This document shows positions 1 through 7,966 of a stretch of 49,849 bases of DNA, one piece after another. The notes under the pieces were generated by a model that made no database searches, was not told where the DNA came from, and worked only from the letters and a program-made list of their open reading frames with translations. Position 1 is the stretch's first letter. Each line of letters opens with the position of its first letter. Made by a program: the position numbers and the translations under genes. Source of the DNA: Siculibacillus sp. (lineage in GTDB: Bacteria; Pseudomonadota; Alphaproteobacteria; Rhizobiales; Ancalomicrobiaceae); NCBI GenBank assembly GCA_030247555.1, contig JAOTSD010000028.1:1-49849 (forward strand), read 5' to 3'.

Positions 1-34
1 GTCTCGTGAGCTCGGAGATGTGTATAAGAGACAG
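1..34 (+). other. Nextera/Tn5 sequencing adapter (contamination)
   Basis: Bases 16-34 are the 19-bp Tn5 mosaic end used in Nextera library kits, and bases 1-15 match the read-2 side of the same adapter with one mismatch (A instead of G at base 9). Translated, this gives the peptide EMCIRDR, which is familiar from contaminated database proteins. It is not genomic sequence. The true insert starts at about base 35, so this is a contig end and any gene crossing it is truncated. Confidence 0.96.
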
Positions 35-54
35 GCTTCGCAGAAGGCGGGGCG

Positions 55-366
55 GTGAATCGGCGGGGTGGCCTTCGCTTTCCGGGTCGCGGCGAGGCGT
101 CTCTCTTCGCCCACGTCGTCGCCGACGACGCGACGGCCCCCCTCTACCGCCGCGGCGACGTGCTCCTCGCCTCGACCGCGGCCGCCCTGCGCCGCGGCGA
201 TCGGGTGTTGATCCACGGGCGCGACGGGGCGGTGACGATCCGCACCTTCGTCGTCCGCAACAGCCGCTCGTGCATCTTCTCCGCTCCGGTCGGCCGGAGC
301 AGGCGGTTGCGCTTGGCGCATGCCGACGTGCTATGGATCGCCCGGATCCTGTGGGCGAGCCAATGA
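55..366 (+). CDS. S24/LexA-like peptidase-fold protein, 5'-truncated
   Basis: The frame stays open back to base 37, where the adapter interrupts it, so the GTG at 55 is only the first start codon visible and the N-terminus (perhaps a DNA-binding domain) is probably missing. The pattern HVVADDATAPLYRRGDVLLA followed by LRRGDRVLIHGRDG resembles the C-terminal S24 fold of LexA- and CI-type proteins. The usual catalytic serine position (GDSM in LexA-like proteins) reads DDAT here, and the expected lysine region reads TIRTF, so the fold may be catalytically inactive. The stop overlaps the next gene's start (ATGA at 363-366), which implies coupled translation. Family assignment is tentative. Confidence 0.5.
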   Translation: MNRRGGLRFPGRGEASLFAHVVADDATAPLYRRGDVLLASTAAALRRGDRVLIHGRDGAVTIRTFVVRNSRSCIFSAPVGRSRRLRLAHADVLWIARILWASQ

Positions 367-1223
367 AGCCGAGACATCGTCGATCGCCGTTGCGCCACTT
401 CGTCGCCGCCGCGGCGGCGGCGGTGATCGCGGTCGTCGTCGTCGCGGTCCGGCCCGAGGACGAGCCCGACGAGGTCGCTCCGCCGCCGCCCGCCCACGTG
501 TCCGAAGCGCGGGGCGCGGAGGGCGTGCCCCCGCCGCCGTCGTCCCCGGGCGGCCCGACGGCGGCCGGTGTCGCCTCCGTCTCCGCGTCGGCTCCCGCCG
601 AGGCGCCGGTGGCCGTGCGACGGGTGAGCGGGCCGGGGATCACGCCGTTGCCCGAGACGGTTTTCCCGCCGCAGAGGGTGGCGCCGCCGCTTCGACCCGA
701 ACCGCCGCCGCCGCCGATCGTGATGCGACGGCTCGGGCTGGTGCGGATGGACAATCCGGCCGAATTCTCGGTCGGCGACATCCGGGTGCGGCTACCGGGC
801 GTGGCGATCATCGGGCCGGACGAGATCTGCCGCGACCGGGCGGGCACCGAATGGCCGTGCGGGCGACGGGCGCTCGCCGGTGTCCGGGCGGTGGTGCGCG
901 GCAAGGCGGTCGATTGCCCCTTGCCCGACAAGGTGCGGCGCGGATCCTTCGTCGCCGATTGCCGGCTCGCCGGCGCCGACATGGCGGAACGGCTCGTCGC
1001 GTCGGGATGGGCGCGGGCGCTCGATCGCGAGCGCGCGCTCGACGCGGCCGAACGGCAGGCGGAGGCGAAGGGCCTCGGTCTGCACGGCACGGCGTTGCCG
1101 ATCGGGGTCGATCCCTTCCCCGATCCGGGCGAGATGCCGGCGGACCGGACGACGGCGCCGCTCTCCGGCGCCGAGGCGTCCGCCGCCACCGAGGAGGGGC
1201 GGCGGGAGGGAGCCTCGCGCTGA
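363..1223 (+). CDS. Membrane-anchored thermonuclease (SNase)-like protein
   Basis: 286 aa from the ATG that overlaps the preceding stop. Residues 10-30 form an Ala/Val-rich hydrophobic signal or anchor. Residues 30-120 are a Pro/Ala/Glu-rich, low-complexity periplasmic linker. Residues 120-250 resemble the staphylococcal-nuclease OB fold: IRVRLPGVAIIG, a CGRRAL segment, VRGKAVDC, RRGSFVADC, and the typical closing stretch with ERLVASGWARA and AEAKGLGLHG. The GREA motif usual in active enzymes is GRRA here, so activity is uncertain. Three or four cysteines (CRDR, PCGR, VDC, ADC) fit disulfides in the periplasm. It converges with lysK, leaving 10 bases between the two stops. Confidence 0.6.
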   Translation: MKPRHRRSPLRHFVAAAAAAVIAVVVVAVRPEDEPDEVAPPPPAHVSEARGAEGVPPPPSSPGGPTAAGVASVSASAPAEAPVAVRRVSGPGITPLPETVFPPQRVAPPLRPEPPPPPIVMRRLGLVRMDNPAEFSVGDIRVRLPGVAIIGPDEICRDRAGTEWPCGRRALAGVRAVVRGKAVDCPLPDKVRRGSFVADCRLAGADMAERLVASGWARALDRERALDAAERQAEAKGLGLHGTALPIGVDPFPDPGEMPADRTTAPLSGAEASAATEEGRREGASR

Positions 1224-1233
1224 GGTCGCCCGA

Positions 1234-2889
1234 TCAGGCGCCGGCGGAGAGCGTTCCGGCGAGCGCCGCCGCGATCAACGCCCGCGTCTCTGTCACCCCA
1301 TAGAGGGCGACGAAGGAGCCGAAGCGCGGTCCCTTCTCCTGGCCGAGCAGGATCTGGTAGAGGCTGGCGAAGAACCCGAGCGACACGCCGGGGCCGCCGT
1401 CCGGACCCTTCTTCGCCGGGTCGGGGAAGTGGGAGCGGCCGACGTCGAAGACCACCGATTGGATGGCCTCCGCATCGGCGCCCTCCGGCAGGGCGACCAA
1501 CGCGGCGTCGAGGGCGGCGAGGGCGGCGCGTTCGGCTTCCTCCGGCGCGCGGAAGACCTTGGTCGGTTTCACGAAGTCGTGGAAGTAGCGGATGGCGTAG
1601 CCGACCAGCCGGTCGAGCTCGGGGGTGTTCTGCGGCGTCACCCCGGGCGCGACGCGCCGGATGAAGCCCCACAGCACGTCGCGATCCTCGGCGTTGGAGG
1701 CCGAGACGAGGTTCATCAGCATCGAGAAGGACGCCGGCATGTGCTTCTTCGGCGGCTCGCCGGAGTGGATGTGCCACACCGGATTGCCGAGCTTCTGCTC
1801 GTCGCTCTGGCGCTCGTAGGCGTCGAGGAACTGGTAGTAGTCGTCGACGTTGCGCGGGATCACGTCGAAGTAGAGCTTCTTGGCGACCTTCGGCTCTCGG
1901 TACATGAACAGCGCCAAGCTCTCCGGCGAGGCGTAGGTCAACCACTCGTCGATGGTCAGGCCGTTGCCCTTCGACTTGGAGATCTTCTGCCCCTTGTCGT
2001 CGAGGAAGAGCTCGTAGTTGAACCCCTCGGGAGGTTGGCCGCCGAGGACGCGGCAGATCTTGCCGGAGGTCTTGACGTTGTCGATGTGGTCCTTGCCCGA
2101 CATTTCGTAGTCGACGTCGAGCGCGGCCCAGCGCAGCGCCCAGTCGGGCTTCCACTGCGCCTTGCAGCCACCGGAGTAGATCGAGGTCTCGTGGCGCTTC
2201 CCCGTGTCGGGGTCGGTCCACACGATGGTGCCCTTCGACGGGTCGCGCTCCTCCACCGGCACCTGCATGACGACGCCGGTCTCCGGATGCACCGGCAGGA
2301 AGGGCGCATAGGTCTTGCGCCGCTCCTCGCGCAGCGTCGGCAGCATGATCGCCATGACCTCGTCGTAGCGCTCCAGCATGACGCGGAGCTTCTCGTCGAG
2401 CACGCCGCGCGCGTAGTAGTCCGAGGCGGACGCGAACTCGTAGTCGAAGCCGAAAGCGTCGAGGAAGCGGCGCAGCATGGCGTTGTTGTGGTGGCCGAAA
2501 CTCTCGAACTGCTCGAAGGGATCCGGCACCACCGTCAGCGGCTTGCCGAGGTTGGCCCGCAGCAGCTCCTGGTTCGGCACGTTGTCCGGCACCTTGCGCA
2601 TGCCGTCCATGTCGTCGGAGAAGCAGAGCAACCGGGTCGGGACCTCGTCCTTCGTCAGGATGCGGAAGGCGTGGCGCACCATCGTGGTGCGCGCCACCTC
2701 GCCGAAGGTGCCGATGTGGGGCAGCCCCGAGGGGCCGTATCCGGTCTCGAACAGGACCACGTCCTTGGGTTTCTTCGACAGCCGCGCGACGATCTTCCGC
2801 GCCTCTTCGAAGGGCCAGGCCTTGGAACGGCCGGCCGCCTCGAGGACGGCGGGAGACAGATCGAGGGCACGCGAGCTGGGCGCGGTCAT
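1234..2889 (-). CDS. lysK: Lysyl-tRNA synthetase, class I
   Basis: 551 aa. It charges tRNA-Lys with lysine in the cytoplasm. This is the class I (Rossmann-fold) enzyme found in archaea and many alphaproteobacteria, not the class II LysS. The HIGH-type signature PSGLPHIG lies at residues 53-60 and the KMSKS-type loop KISKSKGNG at 303-311. The ATG at 2889 begins [13 protein letters not shown]. The frame continues 21 codons upstream, but that stretch looks non-coding. Length is normal for the family. It is divergent from the terB-like gene across 170 bp and convergent with the SNase-like gene without an evident terminator. Confidence 0.96.
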   Translation of the reverse strand: MTAPSSRALDLSPAVLEAAGRSKAWPFEEARKIVARLSKKPKDVVLFETGYGPSGLPHIGTFGEVARTTMVRHAFRILTKDEVPTRLLCFSDDMDGMRKVPDNVPNQELLRANLGKPLTVVPDPFEQFESFGHHNNAMLRRFLDAFGFDYEFASASDYYARGVLDEKLRVMLERYDEVMAIMLPTLREERRKTYAPFLPVHPETGVVMQVPVEERDPSKGTIVWTDPDTGKRHETSIYSGGCKAQWKPDWALRWAALDVDYEMSGKDHIDNVKTSGKICRVLGGQPPEGFNYELFLDDKGQKISKSKGNGLTIDEWLTYASPESLALFMYREPKVAKKLYFDVIPRNVDDYYQFLDAYERQSDEQKLGNPVWHIHSGEPPKKHMPASFSMLMNLVSASNAEDRDVLWGFIRRVAPGVTPQNTPELDRLVGYAIRYFHDFVKPTKVFRAPEEAERAALAALDAALVALPEGADAEAIQSVVFDVGRSHFPDPAKKGPDGGPGVSLGFFASLYQILLGQEKGPRFGSFVALYGVTETRALIAAALAGTLSAGA

Positions 2890-3059
2890 GTGATACGGGT
2901 CCTTCGAGGGTGAAACGGCGCGGAAATGCTCCGCGAACGAGCCGGCGGACACTAATAGTGCGGTGCGAGAGCGTCAACAAGCCGGCACCTCCCCGGCGCC
3001 GCCGCTTGCCAGAGGGGCGGTCTCGACCTAGCGTGCCGGCCACACGCCACGGAGCCGAC

Positions 3060-3473
3060 ATGCCCAAGACCTTCTCCGCCCACGAAGCCCTCGTCCACCT
3101 GATGATCACCGTGTCGATGGCGGATCGCACCGTCACCGAGAAGGAGATCGGCGAGATCGGGCTCATCGTCGACACCCTGCCGGTGTTCGAGGGGTTCGAC
3201 CGCGGCCGCATTCCCGAACTCGCCGACGAGACGGCGAAGCTGCTCGACACCAGCGGCGGCATCGGCAAGATCCTGCGCAAGGCGAAGGAAGCGCTGCCGC
3301 AGAAGCTCTACGAGACCGCCTACGCGCTGGCGATCGAGATCTCGGCGGTCGATCTAGCCGCCGGTCAGGAGGAGCTGCGCTTCCTCGAGATGATGCGCGA
3401 CACCTTCGACCTCGACCCGCTGGTCTCCGCCGCGATCGAGCGCTCGGCGCGGGTGAGGTATCGCAAGATGTGA
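3060..3473 (+). CDS. TerB-like (tellurite resistance family) protein
   Basis: 137 aa, all-helical, cytoplasmic. The pattern HEALVHLMITVSMADRTVTE with E-rich continuation, later AYALAIEISAVDLAAGQEEL and ending FLEMMRDTFDLDP, matches the two-repeat TerB/TerB-like fold, in which acidic residues after MAD and AVD are proposed metal ligands. The biological role of stand-alone TerB proteins is not settled, and tellurite resistance should not be assumed because no other ter genes are nearby. The ATG at 3060 is the only start consistent with the fold. Upstream in-frame sequence is Pro/Arg-rich and probably leader. It converges with the hybrid kinase, 79 bp apart. Confidence 0.8.
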   Translation: MPKTFSAHEALVHLMITVSMADRTVTEKEIGEIGLIVDTLPVFEGFDRGRIPELADETAKLLDTSGGIGKILRKAKEALPQKLYETAYALAIEISAVDLAAGQEELRFLEMMRDTFDLDPLVSAAIERSARVRYRKM

Positions 3474-3552
3474 GGCCGGCGGGTGTGGTGAGCCTCGGCC
3501 GACCGCACCGTCCGAACACCGGCGCGGCACGCACCCGGCGCCCGAGGTCGGC

Positions 3553-6500
3553 TCACTCCGCCGCCGCCTTGGCCGCGCGCCATTGTGCCAGCACCGCCCG
3601 GAGCGCCGCCGGCTTCACCGGCTTGTTGAGCACCGAGATCGACTTCTCGCCCGCCTCCTCGCGCACCTGCGGCGTCCGGTCGGCGGTGATCAGCGCCGCC
3701 GGGATGTCGGCGCCGAAGCGCCAGCGCAACTGCACGACCGCATCGATGCCGGTGCCGTCGTCGAGGTGATAGTCGACGAGCAGGATGTCCGGACCGCGGC
3801 CGCGTTCCTTCACCAGCTCGGAGAGATGCGCCGAGGCTTCCCTCTGATCGCGCGCCTTGACCACTTCGATGCCCCAGCCGACGAGCAGCGCCTCCATGCC
3901 GTCGAGGATCTTCTCCTCGTTGTCGAGGCACAACGCCAGCATGCCGTCGAAACGCGTCGACGACATCCGCGGCGCCCCGACGTCGGGCGAGACGTTGGGC
4001 AGCGCCGCCGCCGTCGGCACGTCGACGAAGAAGCGCGAGCCCTTGCCCGGCGCCGACTGCAACTCGACCGGATGGCCGAGCACCCGCCCGATGCGCTCGA
4101 CGATGGAGAGGCCGAGGCCGAGGCCGCGGGCGATCCGGGCGCCCTGATCGAGCCGCTGAAACTCTTGGAAGATCAACCGCTGCTTGGCCTGCGGAATGCC
4201 GAGGCCGGTGTCGAGCACCTCGACCGTCAACCGCCCGCGCCGCCGCCTGACCCCGACCAGCACCCGCCCCTCCGGCGTGTACTTGATGGCGTTGGAGACG
4301 AGGTTCTGCACCAACCGCCGCAGCAGTCGACGGTCGGAGCGCACCCACAGGCTCGACGGCAGAACGCGGAAATCGAGCTCGCGCGCCTTGGCGATCGGCT
4401 CGAACTCGACCTTGAGCTGCTTCAGGATGTCGTCGATGCGGAAGACCGAGAACTCGGGCTTCAGTGCCCCGGTGTCGAGCCGGGAGATGTCGAGCAGCGC
4501 CCCGAGGATCTCCTCGACCGCGTCGAGCGACTGGTCGATGTTGACCGCATGGGTGGCGAGCGGCGTCTGCACCGTCTTCTCCACCAGAGACGTGGCGTAG
4601 AGCCGGGCGGCGTTGAGCGGTTGCAGGATGTCGTGGCCGGCCGCGGCGAGGAACTTGGTCTTGCCGATGTTGGCGTCGTCGGCCTCCGCCTTGGCGCGCG
4701 ACAGTTCGGCGTTCAGTCGGGTCAGTTCTTCGGTGCGCTCGCGCACCCGCCGCTCCAGCGTCTCGTTGGCCCGGGCCAGCGCCTCGGCCGAAGAGACGCG
4801 CTCGGTGATGTCGGTCCAGGTGGTGACGATGCCGCCGTCGGGCATCGGTGCGGTCCTCACTTCGATCACCGCGTCGGTCGAGGCGAGGCGCTCGTGGTAG
4901 GTCTCCATGCGGCGGACGAGACGGTCGATGCGGTCCTTGATGATCCGCTCCGGGTTGCCGGGCCCGAACTCGCCGCGCTCCGCCCGGTCGCGGATGATCG
5001 TCTGCAACGACACGCCGACCTGGGCGAATTCCGGCGACAGGTCGAGCATCTGGCGGAACTGGCGGTTCCAACAGATCAGGCCGAGTTCGCGGTCGAAGAC
5101 GGAGATACCCTGACCCACCTGATCGAGCGCGATCTGGAGCAGGTCGCGATTGTACTGGATGGCGGCGGAAGCGTCGTCGAGCAGCTTCACCGCCGCCTTG
5201 GTGGAGGGGTCGCGCCGCTTGACCAGGAGCGACAACACCAGCCGCGACGAGGCCGCGCCGATCGCCGAGGCGAGCAGTTGTTCGGCGAAGCGGAGCAGAT
5301 GCAGGTCCGCCTGCCGGTCGCCGAGCAGCGACACCGTGTGGGTGCGGCCGTAGTCGGCGAAGGCGCGGGTGGCGCGTTCCTCGCCGAGGTAACGGGCGAC
5401 GGTGGAGACGAGGTCGTCGACGGTCACGGCGGTACGCCAGCGCCTGAGCGCCGGGGTCGGGGTGAAGTCGGAGGGAACGAAGATGTTGGCCTGCAACCGC
5501 TCGATCGGCTCCGGCGCGCGGGTCAGAGACACGGTGACGAACACCAGCGTGTTGACCATCAGGCTCCAGAACACCCCGTGGGCGAGCGGATCGAAGGTGA
5601 GGGAGAAGAGCGACTGCGGCCTGAGCAGCCAGATGCCGAAGGGCCCCTGTTGCAACAGCGAGGACGAGCCGTAGCCCGCCTCGATGAAGGTGGGCAGCGC
5701 CAGAGTGTAGATCCACAGGCCGAAGCCGGCGACGAGCCCGGCGATGGCGCCGCGCGCCGTGCCGCGCCGCCAGATCAGGCCGCCGAAGAAGGCGGGGGCG
5801 AACTGCGAGATCGCCGCGAAGGCGAGCAGTCCGATCTCCGACAGCGCCGAGGCGTCGGCCACCGCCCGGTGGTAGGCGTAGGCGAGCAGCAGGATGACGA
5901 GGATCGCCACCCGCCGCAACGTCAGCAGCACCCGCACCATGTCGGGACCGTCGTCCTCGAAATGGATGTCGCGGCGCACCAGGATCGGCACGACGAGTTC
6001 GTTGCAGACCATCACGGCGAGCGCCAGCGCCGCGACGATGACCATCGCGGTGGCCGCCGACAGACCGCCGATGAAGGCGATCATCGTCACCACTTCGGAG
6101 CCGGCGTCGAACGGCAGGCGCAACACGTAGGTGTCGGCGTCGATGGCGGTGCCGTAGCGTACCAGCCCCGCCATGGCGATCGGCACGACGAAGATGTTGA
6201 TGGCGATGAGATAGGCCGGGAACATCCAGCGCGCCGCCGTCAGTTCCGAAGTCGTGTGGTTCTCCACCACGCCGACGTGGAACATCCTCGGCAGGAGCAA
6301 CACCGCGAAGAACGACAGGAGCGACATGACGATCCAGCTGCCGCCCGAGAGCCCCCGGTTGAACATCTGTTCGCCGATCGGGTTGGCCATCGTCGCGGCG
6401 ACGAGATCGCTCGGCCCGTCGAAGAGCTTGAAGAGGACGTAGGCGCCGACCGCGGTGAGCGCCACCAGTTTGACCACCGATTCCGCCGCCACCGCCAGCA

Positions 6501-7086
6501 TCAGTCCCGACTGGTGTTCGGTGGCGTCGATGTGACGGGTCCCGAACAGGATGGCGAAGGCCGCCATCGACAGAGCCACCGTCAGCGGCACGTCGGGGTG
6601 GAACGGCGTCGGCACGCCGGGCATCAGGCCGAAGTCGATGCGGGCGAGCAGTGTCTCCACGGATTGGCTGACGGCTTTGAGCTGCAGTGCGATGTAGGGG
6701 ACGATGCCGATGAAGGCGATCACGGTGACGACCGCCGCCAGCGACTGGTTCTTGCCGTAGCGGGCGGCGATGAAGTCGGCGATCGACGTGATGCGCTCGG
6801 CCTTGGCGAGCTTCACCACCCGTTTGATGATCGGGTAGCCGAGCGTGTAGAGCACGATCGGTCCGACGTAGATGGTGAGGAAGTCGAGGCCCTTGTTGGC
6901 GGCGAGGCCGACGGAGCCGAAGAAGGTCCACGACGTGCAGTAGACGCCGAGCGACAGGGCGTAGATCACCGGCCGGCCGGTCAGGGACGACGAACGATTG
7001 GAATTGCGATCGCCCCAATGGGCGATGCCGAACAGCAGGCCGATGTAGACGACTGCGACTGCGAGGACGACCCAGCCTTGAAGCAT
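3553..7086 (-). CDS. Hybrid sensor histidine kinase with symporter-like N-terminus
   Basis: 1177 aa. Residues 1 to about 490 are a multi-pass sodium:solute symporter-like (SSS/PutP-like) module beginning MLQGWVVLAVAVVYIGLLFG. A PAS domain follows (LDQVGQGISVFDRELGLICW), then a coiled coil (ALARANETLERRVRERTEEL). The kinase core has the H-box AAAGHDILQPLN, the N-box NLVSNAIKYTPEG, and the G-boxes DTGLGI and GLGLGLSI. A C-terminal receiver from about 1048 carries the phosphoacceptor Asp near 1105 (LLVDYHLDDG) and the conserved Lys (NKPVKP). This is the NahK/ErcS/CbrA-like architecture, thought to couple solute sensing or transport to phosphorelay. The start is the ATG after a TGGAGG ribosome site. 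No separate output regulator is adjacent, so its partner is unknown. Confidence 0.92.
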   Translation of the reverse strand: MLQGWVVLAVAVVYIGLLFGIAHWGDRNSNRSSSLTGRPVIYALSLGVYCTSWTFFGSVGLAANKGLDFLTIYVGPIVLYTLGYPIIKRVVKLAKAERITSIADFIAARYGKNQSLAAVVTVIAFIGIVPYIALQLKAVSQSVETLLARIDFGLMPGVPTPFHPDVPLTVALSMAAFAILFGTRHIDATEHQSGLMLAVAAESVVKLVALTAVGAYVLFKLFDGPSDLVAATMANPIGEQMFNRGLSGGSWIVMSLLSFFAVLLLPRMFHVGVVENHTTSELTAARWMFPAYLIAINIFVVPIAMAGLVRYGTAIDADTYVLRLPFDAGSEVVTMIAFIGGLSAATAMVIVAALALAVMVCNELVVPILVRRDIHFEDDGPDMVRVLLTLRRVAILVILLLAYAYHRAVADASALSEIGLLAFAAISQFAPAFFGGLIWRRGTARGAIAGLVAGFGLWIYTLALPTFIEAGYGSSSLLQQGPFGIWLLRPQSLFSLTFDPLAHGVFWSLMVNTLVFVTVSLTRAPEPIERLQANIFVPSDFTPTPALRRWRTAVTVDDLVSTVARYLGEERATRAFADYGRTHTVSLLGDRQADLHLLRFAEQLLASAIGAASSRLVLSLLVKRRDPSTKAAVKLLDDASAAIQYNRDLLQIALDQVGQGISVFDRELGLICWNRQFRQMLDLSPEFAQVGVSLQTIIRDRAERGEFGPGNPERIIKDRIDRLVRRMETYHERLASTDAVIEVRTAPMPDGGIVTTWTDITERVSSAEALARANETLERRVRERTEELTRLNAELSRAKAEADDANIGKTKFLAAAGHDILQPLNAARLYATSLVEKTVQTPLATHAVNIDQSLDAVEEILGALLDISRLDTGALKPEFSVFRIDDILKQLKVEFEPIAKARELDFRVLPSSLWVRSDRRLLRRLVQNLVSNAIKYTPEGRVLVGVRRRRGRLTVEVLDTGLGIPQAKQRLIFQEFQRLDQGARIARGLGLGLSIVERIGRVLGHPVELQSAPGKGSRFFVDVPTAAALPNVSPDVGAPRMSSTRFDGMLALCLDNEEKILDGMEALLVGWGIEVVKARDQREASAHLSELVKERGRGPDILLVDYHLDDGTGIDAVVQLRWRFGADIPAALITADRTPQVREEAGEKSISVLNKPVKPAALRAVLAQWRAAKAAAE

Positions 7087-7386
7087 GGTTCGGCGGCCTC
7101 CACTCGTGGGAACCCCGTGCCGGCACGAACGAGTTGCGGTCACTCGACCACATGTGCGGCCCGCTGTCCACCGCACGGGCCCGCCCGCGCCACGCTCCCC
7201 GCCCGCGAGCCGGAGCCGCCGCCGTACCCGCCCCGCGCCGAGGCGTCGGCACCGGCTCGTCGTTGTCGGCGAAGGATCTTCGTGCCAGAAGTTCGGTGAA
7301 CCGCTCCCCACGCGAGGAGTGGGACGAAAGAACTGGATGGCGACGTCGTGCCGACCCCGCGGGGGGTCGCAACCGAGGATCCGGAC
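7087..7386. other. Divergent intergenic region, hybrid kinase / mscL
   Basis: 300 bp between two divergent genes, so it should hold both promoters. On the minus strand a TGGAGG ribosome site precedes the kinase ATG. On the plus strand I see no FNR/FixK palindrome and no convincing -35/-10 pair. Short open frames across the region are Arg/Pro-rich and look like GC-driven artefacts. Confidence 0.5.
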
Positions 7387-7812
7387 ATGCTCAAGGAATT
7401 CAGGGAATTCGCGCTCAAGGGCAACGTCGTCGATCTCGCCATCGGCGTGATCATCGGAGGCGCCTTCGGCAAGATCGTCGACAGCATGGTCGCCGACGTG
7501 ATCATGCCGGTGATCGGTGCCATCACCGGCGGTCTCGACTTTTCCAACAAGTTCGTACTGCTGAAGGCGCTGACCGGCGACGTCCAGTCTCCGGCGACCT
7601 ATGTCAAGGCCAAGGAGATGGGCGCCACGTTCGGTTACGGCCAGTTCCTGACCGTGACGCTCAATTTCCTGATCGTCGCCTTCGTGCTCTTCCTCGTGGT
7701 CAAGGGCATGAACCGTCTGCGCAAGCAGGAGGCCGCCGCCCCGGCCGAGCCGGCCGCGCCGCCGCGCCAGGAGGTGTTGCTCGAGGAGATCCGCGACCTC
7801 CTCAAGAAGTGA
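7387..7812 (+). CDS. mscL: Large-conductance mechanosensitive channel MscL
   Basis: 141 aa, the normal MscL length. The inner-membrane homopentamer opens under membrane tension to release solutes during hypo-osmotic shock. The start [20 protein letters not shown] contains the N-terminal amphipathic helix and the beginning of TM1 ([22 protein letters not shown]). TM2 is [25 protein letters not shown], and the tail ends with the charged helix [13 protein letters not shown]. In-frame codons upstream of 7387 (from 7348) are not family-like. It stands alone before fixL, with a 154-bp gap. Confidence 0.97.
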   Translation: MLKEFREFALKGNVVDLAIGVIIGGAFGKIVDSMVADVIMPVIGAITGGLDFSNKFVLLKALTGDVQSPATYVKAKEMGATFGYGQFLTVTLNFLIVAFVLFLVVKGMNRLRKQEAAAPAEPAAPPRQEVLLEEIRDLLKK

Positions 7813-7966
7813 GGTCGCGCTCCCGCCTGCGAACGACACGGGTCGGTCGGGCTCGCTCGACGGCGATCCCGGCCGCGAATTCGCCGCCTCTCGACCCGAA
7901 CGGCGTTGACCAAGTTCGTCGACCTTCGGAGCACGACGGCGGCGAGTGCTTGAGAATCGTCTCCAG

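Noticed and set aside
1-34. Tn5-type transposon end as a mobile element
   Set aside because: The mosaic end is joined to Nextera primer sequence at the contig edge and there is no transposase, so it is a library artefact.
880-2913. 677-aa open frame on the + strand opposite lysK
   Set aside because: Antisense to a clear class I LysRS. Composition is R/D/H/V/G-rich without fold-like patterns, as expected from antisense frames in GC-rich DNA.
3060-3473. Tellurite resistance operon
   Set aside because: Only a single TerB-like gene is present, with no terA/C/D/E/Z neighbours.
3583-7299. 1238-aa open frame on the + strand opposite the hybrid kinase
   Set aside because: Shadow of the kinase gene with highly repetitive D/R/H/E/Q composition and no recognisable domain.
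7914-7932. TTGACCAAGTTCGTC upstream of fixL as an FNR box
   Set aside because: Right half (TTCGT) does not match RTCAA.
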